Of a stretch of DNA of 64,000 nucleotides, positions 54,250 to 64,000 are shown piece by piece. The notes under the pieces were generated by a model. It was not told the DNA's origin and ran no database searches. It worked only from the letters and a program-made list of their open reading frames with translations. Origin of the DNA: Quillaja saponaria (Eukaryota > Streptophyta > Magnoliopsida > Fabales > Quillajaceae); contig CM055617.1 of NCBI GenBank assembly GCA_029379385.1, positions 12,991,532 through 13,055,531 of the forward strand, read 5' to 3'. The position numbers and the translations under genes were made by a program. How positions within the stretch are numbered: position 1 is the first letter of the stretch; every line of letters begins with the position of its first letter.

Positions 54250-56890
54250 TAATAGATCTGTTACTACTTGAATACTAATGGCCCGCTGTAGTTCATTTGC
54301 TTCTTCAGTAGTGTTAGTTAAGAAAAAAGATGAGACTTGGAGATTTTACATTGACTACTGGAGACTTAATAACTTGACAATAGAGAACAAGTTTCCAATT
54401 CCCTTTATTGAAGAACTACTAGATGAGTTACATGGAGCACAATATTTTTCCAAGCTAGATTTAAAGAGTGGCTACCATCAAATTAGAATGGAACCCAAAG
54501 ACATTCATAAGACTGCATTTAGGACTTATGAAGGCCTATATGAGTTTGTGGTTATGCCTTTTGGCTTAACCAGTGCACCAACAACATTTCCAGGCCTAAT
54601 GAACCAGATTTTCAAATCTTTATTAAGGAAATTTGTGTTGGTCTTCTTTGATGACATTCTAGTTTATAGCAAGTCATGGGAAGAACATTTGTTGCATTTA
54701 AGAAAAGTACTGCAAGTGCTTCAAGCTAATGTGATATTTGCCAAGATGAGTAAATGTACTTTTGGCAGCCTGCAAATTGACTACTTAGGTCATATCATCA
54801 TTGCTGCAAGAGTTTCTACTGATTTAAAGAATATTGCAGCAATGGACCAATGGCCTACACCTAGAAATATGAAGGAATTAAGGGGATTTCTAGGGTTGAG
54901 AAGTTATTATAGAAGGTTCATTAAAGATTATGGTAAAATCAGCAAGGGTTTGACCAACCTACTTAAGAAGAATGGATTTGAATAGACTTAAGAAACTGAA
55001 GACTCTTTTCACCATTTGAAGAAACTTATGACTCAAGCATCAGTCATGCTTTGGCTGACTATAAAGAGTCCTTTATCATGGAAACAGATGCTTCAGGAAT
55101 AGGCATTGGAGCTGTACTAATGCAAACTGGACATCCAATAGCATTCTTGAGCGAAGCACTGGGGCCTAAGCACCTGGCACTGTCTACATATGAAAAAGAG
55201 CTTATTGCTTTTGTGTATGCAGTATGGCAATGGGAGCAATACCTAACTGGGAAGCATTTTGTTATAAAAACTGATCAGCAAGAACTTAATCACCTTTTGG
55301 AACAGAAAGATTGCAATGAGTGGTTACAAAAGTGGTTATCCAAACTCATGGGCTTAGATTATGAAATTCAATACAAGAAAGGAAAAGAGAATAATGTAGT
55401 AGATGCTTTATCCAGGGTTCAATATGATTGCATCAAAAGTCATGAATGTTGCATGCTATCTGTGGTAACCACAGACCTGGTTGAAAGAATAGTTGCAGCA
55501 TATCAGCAAGAGGACTAGATCCTTAAGTTGATAAATGAGGTATAGCAAGGAAGAAACCACAGTCATTATACAGTGATAAACAATAATCAACTAAGAAGAA
55601 AAGGCAAAATAATGGTAAGCAAAGATGATAACATGAAGGCAGAATTGTTAAAGCTTTTTCACTCCAGTGCACAAGGAGGGCATTCTGGAGTACATGCCAC
55701 TCTAAAAAGGTTAAGCAGCAACTTCTAAAGTGTTGCACCACCTGCCAAAGATTTAAAGGTGAAACAGTGGCTTCACCTGGCCTATTACAACCTCTTCTCA
55801 TACCAAACAGAATATAGAACTTCATTTCAATGAATTTCATATAAGGGCTTCCTAAATCTGATGGAAATACAGTAATTTGGGTCCTAGTAGATAGATTGTC
55901 TAAGCTTTCCTGCTTCTTGGCATTACAACACCCTTACACAGCATTGATAGTAGCCCAAGCCTACATGGACCACATATACAAGATTCATGGATGCCTTCAA
56001 GAAATTATATTAGACAGAGATCCTGTGTTTGTATCCAAGTTCTGTATGGAACTATTCAGACTTCATCAAGTATAGATGAAGCACTCTATAGCTTATCATC
56101 CTTAGTTAGATGGCCAGATTGAGGTGGTTAATAGATGCATTGAGACTTATCTCAGATGCTTTTTAAGAGATTCACCAAAATAGAGGGTTAAATGGCTTCC
56201 CTTAGCTCAATATAGGTATTACACTTCCCATCACACTGCCATTAACATGACCTCATACCAAACAATGTTCTGCCAAGATCCACCCTCTCATGTGATTTAT
56301 ACAAGAGGTGATTGTAGCAATGATGCTATTAATAGAATTTCTAGCAACTAGAGAAGCTGTAATCCAAGTCCTAAAACATCACTTGGCTAAGGCTCAAAAC
56401 AGAATGAAGGTTCAGGCAGATAGACACAGAACTGAGAGAACATTCCAAGTTGGAGGTTGGATCTACCTCAAGCTCAAGCCTTGTAAGCAGAGTTCCATGA
56501 ATCAAGTCAGCTTTCCAAAGTTATTAGCTAAGTACTAATGCCCTACAAGGTGATAGCAAAAGTTGGAATGGTGGCTTATGCTTTAGAGCTTCCTGCAGAT
56601 GCCAAAATACACAATGTCTTCCACGTTTCACTGTAAAAATAACATCATGGCAAGGTTCAAGTACAGCAGCAGCTGCCTGTGTTTGATGATGAAGGTTACT
56701 TATCACTAGAACCTACTGCTATCATAGATAGAAGGATAATGAAAAAGGGGAATAGCGTTGTAGCTCAAGTACTCATCCAATGGTCCCATGGTAACAGGGA
56801 AGATTGCACGTGGGAGGACTACCAAGCCTTAAAGCTTAAGTTTCCTCAATTCAATCCTTAAGGACAAGGATTCTGTGAAGAAAAGGAGTA
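54250..56890 (+). pseudogene. Ty3/gypsy pol remnant (RT, RNase H, integrase, chromo-like domain)
   Basis: The reverse transcriptase begins mid-domain at [19 protein letters not shown] and keeps [24 protein letters not shown] and FFDDILVYS (the catalytic DD pair, 54278-54985). RNase H follows with METDASGIGIGAVL, STYEKELIAF and a KTDQQ block (55051-55518). The integrase zinc finger HSSAQGGHSGVHATLKR and core follow with many stops. A chromo-like C-terminus (56679-56861) has LEPTAIIDRR, VLIQWSHGNREDCTWEDYQ and LKFPQFNP. A purine tract leads into the 3' LTR. Gag, protease and the 5' LTR are missing, and the 5' truncation coincides with the copia remnant. Inactive, but RT and RNase H are long open frames, so the decay is fairly recent. 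Confidence 0.92.
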
Positions 56891-56891
56891 A

Positions 56892-57233
56892 TGATATGGG
56901 TCAAAACTAGAACGAGCCTAAGTGGAATAGGGACAAGCAAGAAGTGGGCTATGAGAGAATCCTTTGGAGCTCTAAAGGCAGCTAACGGAGTCTGTTCGTT
57001 GGTTAAAGTGTCTGTTATGTTAGTTTCATTCCAACTAGAATGCAGTTGTAATTAGTTAGCCAGTTGGACTATTTTTCTAGTTGTATAAAGTCATAGATCA
57101 GTGTCTAATTGGGGCATCTTGAACAAATTTATGAAAATGGTTGAAGCCAGAGTTTTCCTTTTCTTTCTTTTTCTTTCTCTCTCACTGTCAATTCAAGAAT
57201 CCATCTCACGGCTTGAGAAGTTCGCCTGCTACA
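56892..57233 (+). repeat. 3' LTR of the gypsy element
   Basis: It starts TGATATGGGT directly after the AAAAGGAGTA polypurine tract and ends GCTACA, 342 bp. A TATA-like GTATAAAG lies at about 57082. The first non-element bases are CNL-cluster unit Q. Confidence 0.8.
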
Positions 57234-58262
57234 GATTCTTGCTTGGATTTTGAAGTAACATTGAAGAATGTAGTCTTGAACAAATTGCATCCATGCAGAA
57301 ATTGTTTCATAGGAAATCAAAGGTGAACAAAAATACATTATACATATTAATGTTTCCTTTCTGATAGTTTTGCTTATGTAGTATAAATTTACTATAGCGA
57401 TCTAAAATTGACTCGGGAGCTTGATAGATTAACTTTGGAGTGTCAGATTATAAAATGGAAATATGATTTTGTCTAAAGTAACTTGTAGCTTTCAAATTGT
57501 GCATGCCTTTGTAATAATTCATTATAAGATATAGAAACATAGTGCCTCTGATCTTTTCTATCCTTTGCTCTAGAATATATCTTGAAGATAAATCTTTGTC
57601 ATTAGGAATTATAAAGAACTGATGCAACATGTTGGTAGAGGAGAAGCTCAATATAGTAAGAAATTTGAAGAGGCTAAAGAGAACATAAATAAATTAACGA
57701 TAAGTACATATTGTGATTGTAAGATAATCTGATATGGTGAGCAGTTCCTTGCCTGACTTACTAATTTTTTTATGGCCACTATCAGGTAATGGAACAAGAA
57801 TTGGAGACAGTTGTTGAAGTAAAACATTGAAATTCTGAGATATATCAAAGCTACAAAAAGAGCACTTTGTTGTTCTAATTACTTGTCTGCCTATAATTTT
57901 ATCATAGGAGACCCAGGGAAAGAATTAACTCTCAATACCCAAATTTAGTGATGGCCCTATTAGTAATTGGACTAGTAAAGCATTACAATTCTTCAAGATA
58001 CATAAGGATGCAAATTTTAGTAAAGAAGGCAGAACATGATTCCAGACATCTTTACAACTATGATATTGCTGTTCAATCTAATTATTTTCAAAATCAGGCA
58101 TGGAAATATAGAAACTGCACTGGTTGAGCCTTTAAGTACTACACCTGCAAGAGCTGTGAAGAGGTGACAGTACTAGGTGATGTTACACAAGTTTCACTCA
58201 CACTAAAAAAAAAAAAAAAAAAAAGTATCCACCACTATCAACACTTTATAGACCAGGTACAT
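57234..58262 (+). repeat. CNL-cluster unit Q, second copy
   Basis: It aligns with 17440-18370: 'caaattgcatccatgcagaaatt', 'ggtgaacaaaaatacat', 'gtagaggagaagct.aatatagtaa' and 'ccactatcaacact'. It includes a poly-A tract at 58206-58224. Confidence 0.75.
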
Positions 58263-58537
58263 TGCTAGTTTAGTTTAAATTAAAATTCTTTTTATTTTGA
58301 AATTTCTATTTTTAGGTAGATATTGTGAAAAACAGTAATGAAGAATTAGAAGTTATAATGTCGACTGTTTGTTTTGTTCTGCAACTTATGAAACATCCAG
58401 GGAAACTTGTTTTCTGGTGGATTGCTTGCTCCTGATGGAACTCATATATTCTTGGACAAATGGTGCAAACGTGGACAGAACAACGGACCAGTTCTATAGG
58501 AATGAAAACAGAATTGAAATTCAATAAAAAGTAGTTC

Positions 58538-58863
58538 TGTCAGGAATGAATACAGAATTGAAATTCAATAAAAAGTAAACTTCTGGCAAAATTTCAGAAT
58601 TTCTATTGATGATATTACTTCAATTACAACTCAAAACAACCCAAGAGTCATAGAAGGTAATTGAGAAGAAGTCAGAGAAGAGATAGAAAGTTTCAGAGAA
58701 AAAGGTTTTGGGAGAAGAAGAGTCTGCTAACAAATTTCTTGCTTAGAGAGTAATCCCAATCTTCCTTATATAGCTTGCCACCTGTAGTGTTGCTGTCTGT
58801 CCTATATTTTGCCAATATTGCAATGACTCCTTGCAGTCCAGGTTCAGGTTCAGGTTCGTATCA
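58538..58863 (-). repeat. Solo-like LTR of a second gypsy family, with a stub of internal 3' end
   Basis: On the minus strand it begins TGATACGAACCTG and ends TCCTGACA (326 bp), with a TATA-like 'gctatataagga' at about 58767-58778. Just outside (58864-58905) the strand reads 'ttgaggacaaggttgttttg', typical of the end of pol and polypurine region of gypsy elements. The purine-rich GGATGGGG tract precedes the LTR. Confidence 0.65.
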
Positions 58864-58892
58864 GTATTACCCCATCCAAAACAACCTTGTCC

Positions 58893-59105
58893 TCAATGTT
58901 GAGCTAGTAAAGATTCTTGGTGATGCAGCTGCTCACCCAAACTAATGCTTTCAGCCTTACTAGACAAAGTTAGAAATCTTGCCAATGAACCAATTGTTGG
59001 CCTCTTCCCCAGCAGTTGCCTACAAGAAAATTGTGCAAGAGCTTCACAAAATAAACCGTTATCTGTATACTCAACAATCAACGAGTTCCATGAAATAACA
59101 TTCTC
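58893..59105 (-). pseudogene. Pentatricopeptide-repeat (PPR) fragment fused to a BiP fragment
   Basis: In the same frame as the upstream BiP sequence, the translation switches after KVQQLL to [26 protein letters not shown] and SLGEQLHH. This is the consensus of one plant PPR repeat plus the start of the next (WNSLI..Y..NGL..EAL..F, then LG.QLH). PPR proteins bind organellar RNA. Only about 65 residues remain, so the fragment has no expected function. Gypsy 3' sequence follows immediately. Confidence 0.7.
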
Positions 59106-59485
59106 CAAAAGTTGTTGCACCTTAGGAATTCTAGTCTTGACTCCAAATAATACTATCTCATCGATGTCGGTCTCCTTCAAGCCTGCGTCTTTCATACCCG
59201 TTTTCACTAGTCCTTTGACATGCTTGAACAAGTCGGTGTTCAACTATTCAATTCTAGCCCTTGTCAATGGCTCCGAGAAATCAATGCCATAAAAAAGAGA
59301 CTTAATTTCAACTCGAACTAGGTGCTGATTACTCAAAGCTCTATTGGCTCTATCACATTCCCAGCGAAGCTTGCCGAGAGCTCTATTATCCTGGCTGATA
59401 TCTTGTTTGTACTTTCTCTTTATATAAAGTAATCCATTGGCCGGTAGTCAAAATCCTCTCCTCCCCAAGAAATTAAAATTCTTTT
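59095..59485 (-). pseudogene. BiP/HSP70 fragment (end of ATPase domain)
   Basis: The minus strand gives [15 protein letters not shown], then after a frameshift [20 protein letters not shown], a [11 protein letters not shown] segment, a stop, then [21 protein letters not shown] and [20 protein letters not shown]. These track plant BiP residues of about 240-345 in order; BiP has [20 protein letters not shown], so the nucleotide-binding GGS is lost. BiP is the ER-lumenal Hsp70. Together with 60409-60712 on the same strand it forms one broken pseudogene. Confidence 0.85.
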
Positions 59486-59625
59486 TTGAGGTATCATTTT
59501 GATAAGTTTTCAAAACGAATCAGGAAACAACATAGAAATCGAGAAACAATATAGAAATGATATGAAAACGCTAATTTTTTTGAAAATGCATGGAAACATA
59601 TAATAGAACAATTCATAGAACACTA

Positions 59626-59664
<39 letters not shown>

Positions 59665-60408
59665 AACAACCTATATAAATTAAACAAAAAAAAAATATAA
59701 ATACATTAAATTGACAGAAATTTCTTTTTTCTTAACTAATGATATTCTAGGGTAACGAACATAAAAGTTAATACATTAAAATTCTTCCACCATTTGAAAT
59801 AAATTAAACTAAATTAAACTAACGTAGCATCCCTCTGCTTTGTTAAGTTTTTATCTATAAGCTTTAATTAATTTAAAAAAGAAAAAAAAATGTGATGGTA
59901 AAGCAGAGAAGAAAGTTTAATTAAGAAAATAAAAAACAAAGACGGAAAAAAAAGAGCCAATTTAAAAAGCCAAGAAAGGCGAAGCCTCAGATAAGGCAAA
60001 TCTGCTGAGAGAAGACATAGAAATCTGCCAAGAGAAGAAGGTTGTGTATCAAGACTCAAACTCTAAGAGTCCTTCGATTCAAAACTCAGATCTGAAAATT
60101 CGTGAAGATTCCTCCTCCGCTTTCGCAGACTTCTTGTCATCTGTGACTTATCCTCCTCCTCCTCCTCTTCAGATAAGCTTCCTTCCTTTTACTTTTGTCT
60201 CTGTCTTCTATCATCAACTCAGAGCTTTGATTTTTTTTCAATTTTGTCACCTTGCACTCCTCCTACATTCAAAAATTCATATGAAAAGGTTTTCCGTTTC
60301 GAGCAGTTTCGAACTGTTTTGGATGGAAACAATGGAAACAAAACTGCTGAAATTAGATTTCATTTCGGTATAGGTGAAAACCAAATCGATTCTCTTGAAA
60401 AGGGCTAA
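59486..60408. other. Segment interrupting the BiP pseudogene
   Basis: About 920 bp with a (TA)n tract at 59631-59661. At 60000-60180 a plus-strand stretch looks like a 5' UTR/first exon (Ser/Pro-rich, 'cctcctcctcctcctc' run). No recognisable product; it could be an insertion or a decayed intron. Confidence 0.4.
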
Positions 60409-60712
60409 TCAACATGACTTTCTAAACCTTGCTCCTGCCAAATAGGTGTCTCCACCGGTAGCAATAACCGCAAGTACACCATTATCAATTATCAAGATGC
60501 TGCCATCAAATGCATCACTGCCAGGATCATAAACCAGGATGTTCTTCACCAAGTAGGCTTCAACTGTTTCCTTCATCTTACTTAATATCATAGCACTGAT
60601 TTCCTCAAGGTTAACACTTTGGTGTCACCTTTAAACTTCAATAAGGCTTTCCATCCTTGTTCACAACCTTATAGGGAAAGTACTTTATATTCCTTTGAAC
60701 ATCTAGAGAACT
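60409..60712 (-). pseudogene. BiP/HSP70 fragment (middle of ATPase domain)
   Basis: The minus strand gives FPYKVVNKDGKPY, then LEEISAMILSKMKETVEAYL. It jumps across a deletion of about 50 residues to NILVYDPGSDAFDGSILIID and NGVLAVIATGGDTYLAG. BiP reads [20 protein letters not shown] at this site, so the phosphate-binding LGGGTFD is ruined. Stops occur in the first part. It lies upstream of 59095-59485 on the same strand. The LGGEDF-coding segment appears, diverged, at both inner edges. Confidence 0.82.
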
Positions 60713-61002
60713 GCAATCCTGACCATAGTTGGCATTTGAAACCCTCATAGAGACACAAGCATCTTGATCTCCATTGTAAAAATCATATTTCTTTCCCTTT
60801 AATCAAACATAAAGGTGCATTCTATCCTTGCACTTAGTAGAATCATGAAGTACCTCTATCTTAACATCATTACTAATGTTGTTCAATCACAGTCCCAATA
60901 GCATCTTCATTATATTTAACAATAATATTTTCACCATGCTTAACAATAAATGAGAAAGTTATGTGGTAAAGATTTTCACAATCGGGTGGATAAAGATAAG
61001 AA

Positions 61003-61392
61003 CTATGTATGTGAAATGGAAGAATTGATGATGGCATATAAAATGAAAGAATTTGGAAAATTACCACCATATGCAGCTTTGATCTTTTCTATTAAAACAT
61101 TCATTTTTAGCTTAGTACTTGCCGTTTGCCATTCTGGGACATTGTAGCTTCCCGCAACTTCACATATTTGGATATTTTTAATAATTTCATGACCAGTTTC
61201 AATTGCAGTGGCAATTTTTGATGAAATAGAACTTTCAATAAACAGTTGGTGAGCAACTAGATTAGAGACATCAAGTAGCTGTTGAAGTGGAATTTTGGTT
61301 TCTCCGACAACCTGATTTGATGAGGTAACAGGGACTCGGCTAACTTCGCAACTCAGTTGTCTGTCATCGTGACTCTGAAGGGCTAAGTAAAT
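61003..61392 (-). other. Unrecognised 129-codon open frame without an ATG start
   Basis: Open between stops, beginning IYLALQSHDDRQLSCEVSRV and including VVGETKIPLQQLLDVSN and ATAIETGHEIIKNIQ, to a TAG at 61003. Its length and balanced composition stand out in this stop-rich region, so it may be a fossil exon. I cannot assign a family. Part of its upstream end ('gaggtaac..actcggctaa') is shared with 62580-62600. Confidence 0.3.
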
Positions 61393-61439
61393 CTATCTAT
61401 AATATTGTCCATGGAAATAAAGAATAACAATAGAAGAAA

Positions 61440-61630
61440 GAAAGAAAGGATAACTATCCACCATGCATGTCCGCAGGACCCCAACCATCAAAGCTTGTCA
61501 TAGGCCTCACTCTGATGCAGTTGGACTCACCATCCTCCTCCAACTCAATGAATTTCAATGATGGAATATGGTTCCTTGTAAACCCATTTCATTCTCAATA
61601 TCGGTGACATCATAGAGGTAGTTTTTCTGT
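61440..61630 (+). pseudogene. 2-oxoglutarate/Fe(II) dioxygenase fragment (SRG1-like)
   Basis: With frameshifts, the plus strand gives YPPCMSAGPQPSKLVIGL, then HSDAVGLTILLQLNE, then GIWFLV and an IGDIIE end. This is the MNYYPPCPQPELVIGL..HSD..LTILLQ region of SRG1-like 2OGDs, including the first two iron ligands (H-x-D). About 60 residues of roughly 350 remain. It is the third such fragment beside CNL-cluster repeats (the others at 1690 and 15003). Confidence 0.8.
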
Positions 61631-61839
61631 TACACAAATCAAAACACCTCTCTATTCCTTTCAATTACTAAACTTTTGAATATGATGTCAATGATTATAC
61701 CAAAGACAAAGTAAAAATGCCTAGCAACACAGAGAAACTGTTCCCTATTCAACGCAGAGAAAAGAAAAGGCAAATTCAAAACTCTTGCTTCTATACCATT
61801 GCAAAAGAAAAGAAAAAGAAGCTTTTTACTCTGTAAAGT

Positions 61840-62600
61840 CAAAGATAATCTTTTTAGTTTTTAAATAGTAAGTTTTGAAGAACTACCTACAGATTTCAAT
61901 ATAGTCGCTAACCAGAAATTTTCCAATCAAAGGAGTAAGGCAAAAATAGTGCCAGAAGTGATCAAAATCTCCATACTTATCCAGAAAAGCAGACATGAAC
62001 AATAATCAATTGATAAATCCCTAAACTTTTAACTTTTATACATGGCCCAGTAATTCTTAGTAAAAGAAAAAAAAAAGCATGCCAAGTAATTTAACTTCTA
62101 ATGAGTTCCACAATGTGCACCATTTTTATCTAATCATGGATTAACTTGCGGGTGCTAGCTAGAACTTCTACCTGGAGGATGCATCCAACCACATCAATTG
62201 AACTATTACAAATGTTTGGTTTCACTAATTCTCGACAATCAAGTGAATAAGATAACTATTTTCAAATTATGATAAAACTGGGAAAACAAAAAAAAATGAG
62301 AATTTGAAAATCATGGCAAATGTGATAATATAGTTGACTAACTACATAATAAATTACAAAAAGCACTATTGAGTAACAAAATCGAGATCGGCGAGTCTGT
62401 TGGCCTTCCCCCTCCTGTACTATTTTGAAAAGGAAATATCTAATTTAGGATGAGCAATCATCAACCTTACTGACAGCTTCCTTGTAATTCTTATGTCCCA
62501 TGTCGCCCAAATTATTGTGTTGACAAGGAGTCCCAGTAACCACATTCTTTAAACAAAACATGGAGTCCTTGTTACCTCTGAGGTAACTCGGCTAATTTTG
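61840..62600 (-). repeat. Unit H, third copy
   Basis: It aligns with 18590-19080 and 28140-28460: 'aagaactacc.acagat.tca', 'agagtaacaaaatcgagatc'-like and 'ccctcctgta.tattttgaaa' blocks, then the 'ggagtcc..gttacctc' continuation shared only with the 28-kb copy. Confidence 0.65.
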
Positions 62601-62609
62601 CAACTCTTG

Positions 62610-63560
62610 ATTCACACGTTCAAGCAATTTGGCTAAGAAAGGGACTCTGTTTCTTAGACAATAGGTTCCTAGAATACTTAAGAAAACTCCTAGTGGTTTG
62701 GTACGATTAGTATATAACTATTGGACATAAATTTGTTAAGGAAAGTGATAAATAAGTGCAATAAAGCATGTAAAGTGATACTGTAAATAAAGCATTTAAA
62801 GAAATAAAGTAATAAAAGCTGAATGTAAAATATGAATTGAATTAAAGTTGGATTGTTGTTGTTTGACGTTGGAGTGCTTTACAAATGATAACTCCAGTCC
62901 TATTTATACAAGAAAATCTAGCGGTTAACCCATTAAGTCTATCTGTCACGATCTTCTTTAACTTTCTAACCAAGCATCCACCAATATAGGAGTATAGCTA
63001 ACAACCGAAGTGAGTTATAACCTCTGTTAGCTGATATACCTATATTTTTAGCAATTAATTTCTGCCTCAGCTAGCCTAAATAACGATTTTCTAGTGCTCT
63101 ATATCTCCATTATCCCTTAGAAGTAGGGTTTGACGTTGAATGTGGTTTGGATGCACCTAAATTACCCTTAACTTGGTCCAACTTGGCAGACTCAATAACC
63201 CTACTTACCTAAGTAATCCAATTTTGCTTCAACGAGTCCATAAGTCTAATAAATATCCAAGTCTGTTGAGATACCAATTCATATATGTCCTGTCTTTATC
63301 CTTTCTTTGTAATCATTCCCAACAACTATTTCTTCTCTTTTCACACCTTTAACTAAAAATCCTTATTTTTATGGGATTCAAATCCAAGCCATTATTCTAT
63401 CTCATCTCTGAATAACAACAACTTAATTTCACTAACCAGGTAGCACACTAAACATGTCTTAATCCAATTAACATTATTTGAGTTAGGCTAAATTTTGTTA
63501 ACTGACCTAGTCCATTAACCGAATGAAGTTCAACTGACTAGTCCAAATAAACTCGGCTAA
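62610..63560 (-). mobile_element. Possible solo LTR in a CNL 3' flank copy
   Basis: The segment separates unit H from the CNL 3' end. On the minus strand it would start TGTTAGCCGAGTT at 63560 and carries a TATA box (TGTATAAATAGGAC, about 62902-62915). No pol, matching LTR or target duplication was found, so this is tentative. Confidence 0.35.
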
Positions 63561-63800
63561 CACATTGCATATTTTTTGGTCTTAATAGTACCAAATAGTA
63601 CTGAAACTACAAGTCTAGTAACAATTACCTGCACAGAAAATGATGATGGAAGTAACTTGTGGAGTTGTAACTCATGAATTGATTTGACCGGAAATGCTAA
63701 TAAGCCGAATGTGAGCGGTCTTGGCCAAATTTCAACTTTCCTCATATGAAGAGGATTGGCTCTTAAGACTAGAAGATGATCCAAAATGGGAATGTCAAAA
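63561..63800 (-). pseudogene. CNL 3'-terminal fragment
   Basis: It aligns with the last roughly 35 codons and 3' UTR of the intact gene: MRKVEIWPRPLTFGLLAFPV corresponds to MKKVEIWPKIAHIRVICVAD, followed by the shared ACCTGCAC splice-donor-like motif on the 3' UTR side. Similarity is lost beyond about 63760, so no LRRs remain. Confidence 0.8.
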
Positions 63801-64000
63801 GCGCTTAAGCTGTTTTCCATTTTTGTATTAAAAAAGCATAGAAGTGTATGAGATCCAACTCCTAGTTAGAAGTCTTGGAGTCACACAAAGCATCATACAA
63901 GAAGATAATTGTTAAGAAACTAATCTATAATAATAGTAATAGGCAGCAGCCAAGTTATTATTTCTCTTTTCTCACAGCACCTTCTATTAGCTACAATCTA
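63801..64000. other. Window edge, nothing recognised
   Basis: No gene or repeat is apparent in the last 200 bp. Confidence 0.5.

Noticed and set aside
54250..56890. Gypsy pol as an active element
   Set aside because: It lacks gag, protease and 5' LTR and has many stops in the integrase.
58945..59292. 115-codon plus-strand frame
   Set aside because: Antisense to the BiP-PPR chimera, whose motifs are unambiguous.
60044..60373. Plus-strand open frame with a Pro/Ser-rich start
   Set aside because: It opens on a non-ATG codon and has no recognisable domain. It may be a 5' exon fossil but is not supported as a gene.

Overview
The window looks like a plant nuclear genome, most likely a eudicot. 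It is AT-rich (a GC-rich stretch at about 36.6-39.0 kb stands out), gene-poor and full of transposon remains. Its only convincing intact gene is a single-exon CC-NB-ARC-LRR (CNL) immune receptor of the RPP13-like-1 type, on the minus strand at 19903-23691. A woody eudicot such as Citrus would fit the protein, but the sequence alone does not prove a genus.

The surroundings are the wreckage of a resistance-gene cluster. Diverged copies of the CNL 3' end occur at 1.4, 31.2 and 63.6 kb. A gutted CNL copy lies at 40.4-44.7 kb: its LRR part and its NB-ARC part are separated by a 3-kb short copia-type element arranged LTR-internal-LTR-internal-LTR. CNL-flanking DNA is repeated many times. I use these labels: P is the promoter side, Q and H lie further along, and T is next to the CNL 3' end; around the intact gene the order is Q-H-T-CNL-P. 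Fragments of a 2-oxoglutarate dioxygenase (SRG1-like) recur with these units at 1.7, 15.0 and 61.5 kb. Comparing paralogous flanks gives occupied versus empty sites, which delimits several insertions with target-site duplications: hAT-like (143-931), Mutator-like (3320-4340), hAT MITE (30706-31091), PIF/Harbinger-like MITE (33074-33657), and a non-coding insert of about 4.1 kb (about 10.5-14.63 kb).

A second duplicated block (A at about 32.4-36.6 kb, B at about 44.66-48.2 kb, a short third copy near 3.0-4.5 kb) carries CACTA-type terminal sequence and pieces of host genes. These are an ALG6 glucosyltransferase exon with intact splice signals in A (decayed in B) and, just beyond the block in B, a PLAC8/CNR6-like exon. 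Block A is cut at 36612 by a GC-rich gypsy-type element with a broken gag-like gene (PF04195-type).

The right third holds a Ty1/copia pol remnant (minus, 52.2-54.24 kb) head-to-head with a 5'-truncated Ty3/gypsy pol plus 3' LTR (54.25-57.23 kb). It then holds a solo-like LTR, a BiP/HSP70 pseudogene fused in frame to a PPR fragment (58.9-60.7 kb), an unrecognised 129-codon open frame (61.0-61.4 kb), and further CNL-cluster repeats. I saw no tRNA, rRNA or CRISPR features. No previously undescribed system is demonstrated. The most novel material is the set of captured and fused gene fragments and the possible post-transcriptional control signal at the CNL 3' end. Unit boundaries marked 'about' come from alignment by eye.
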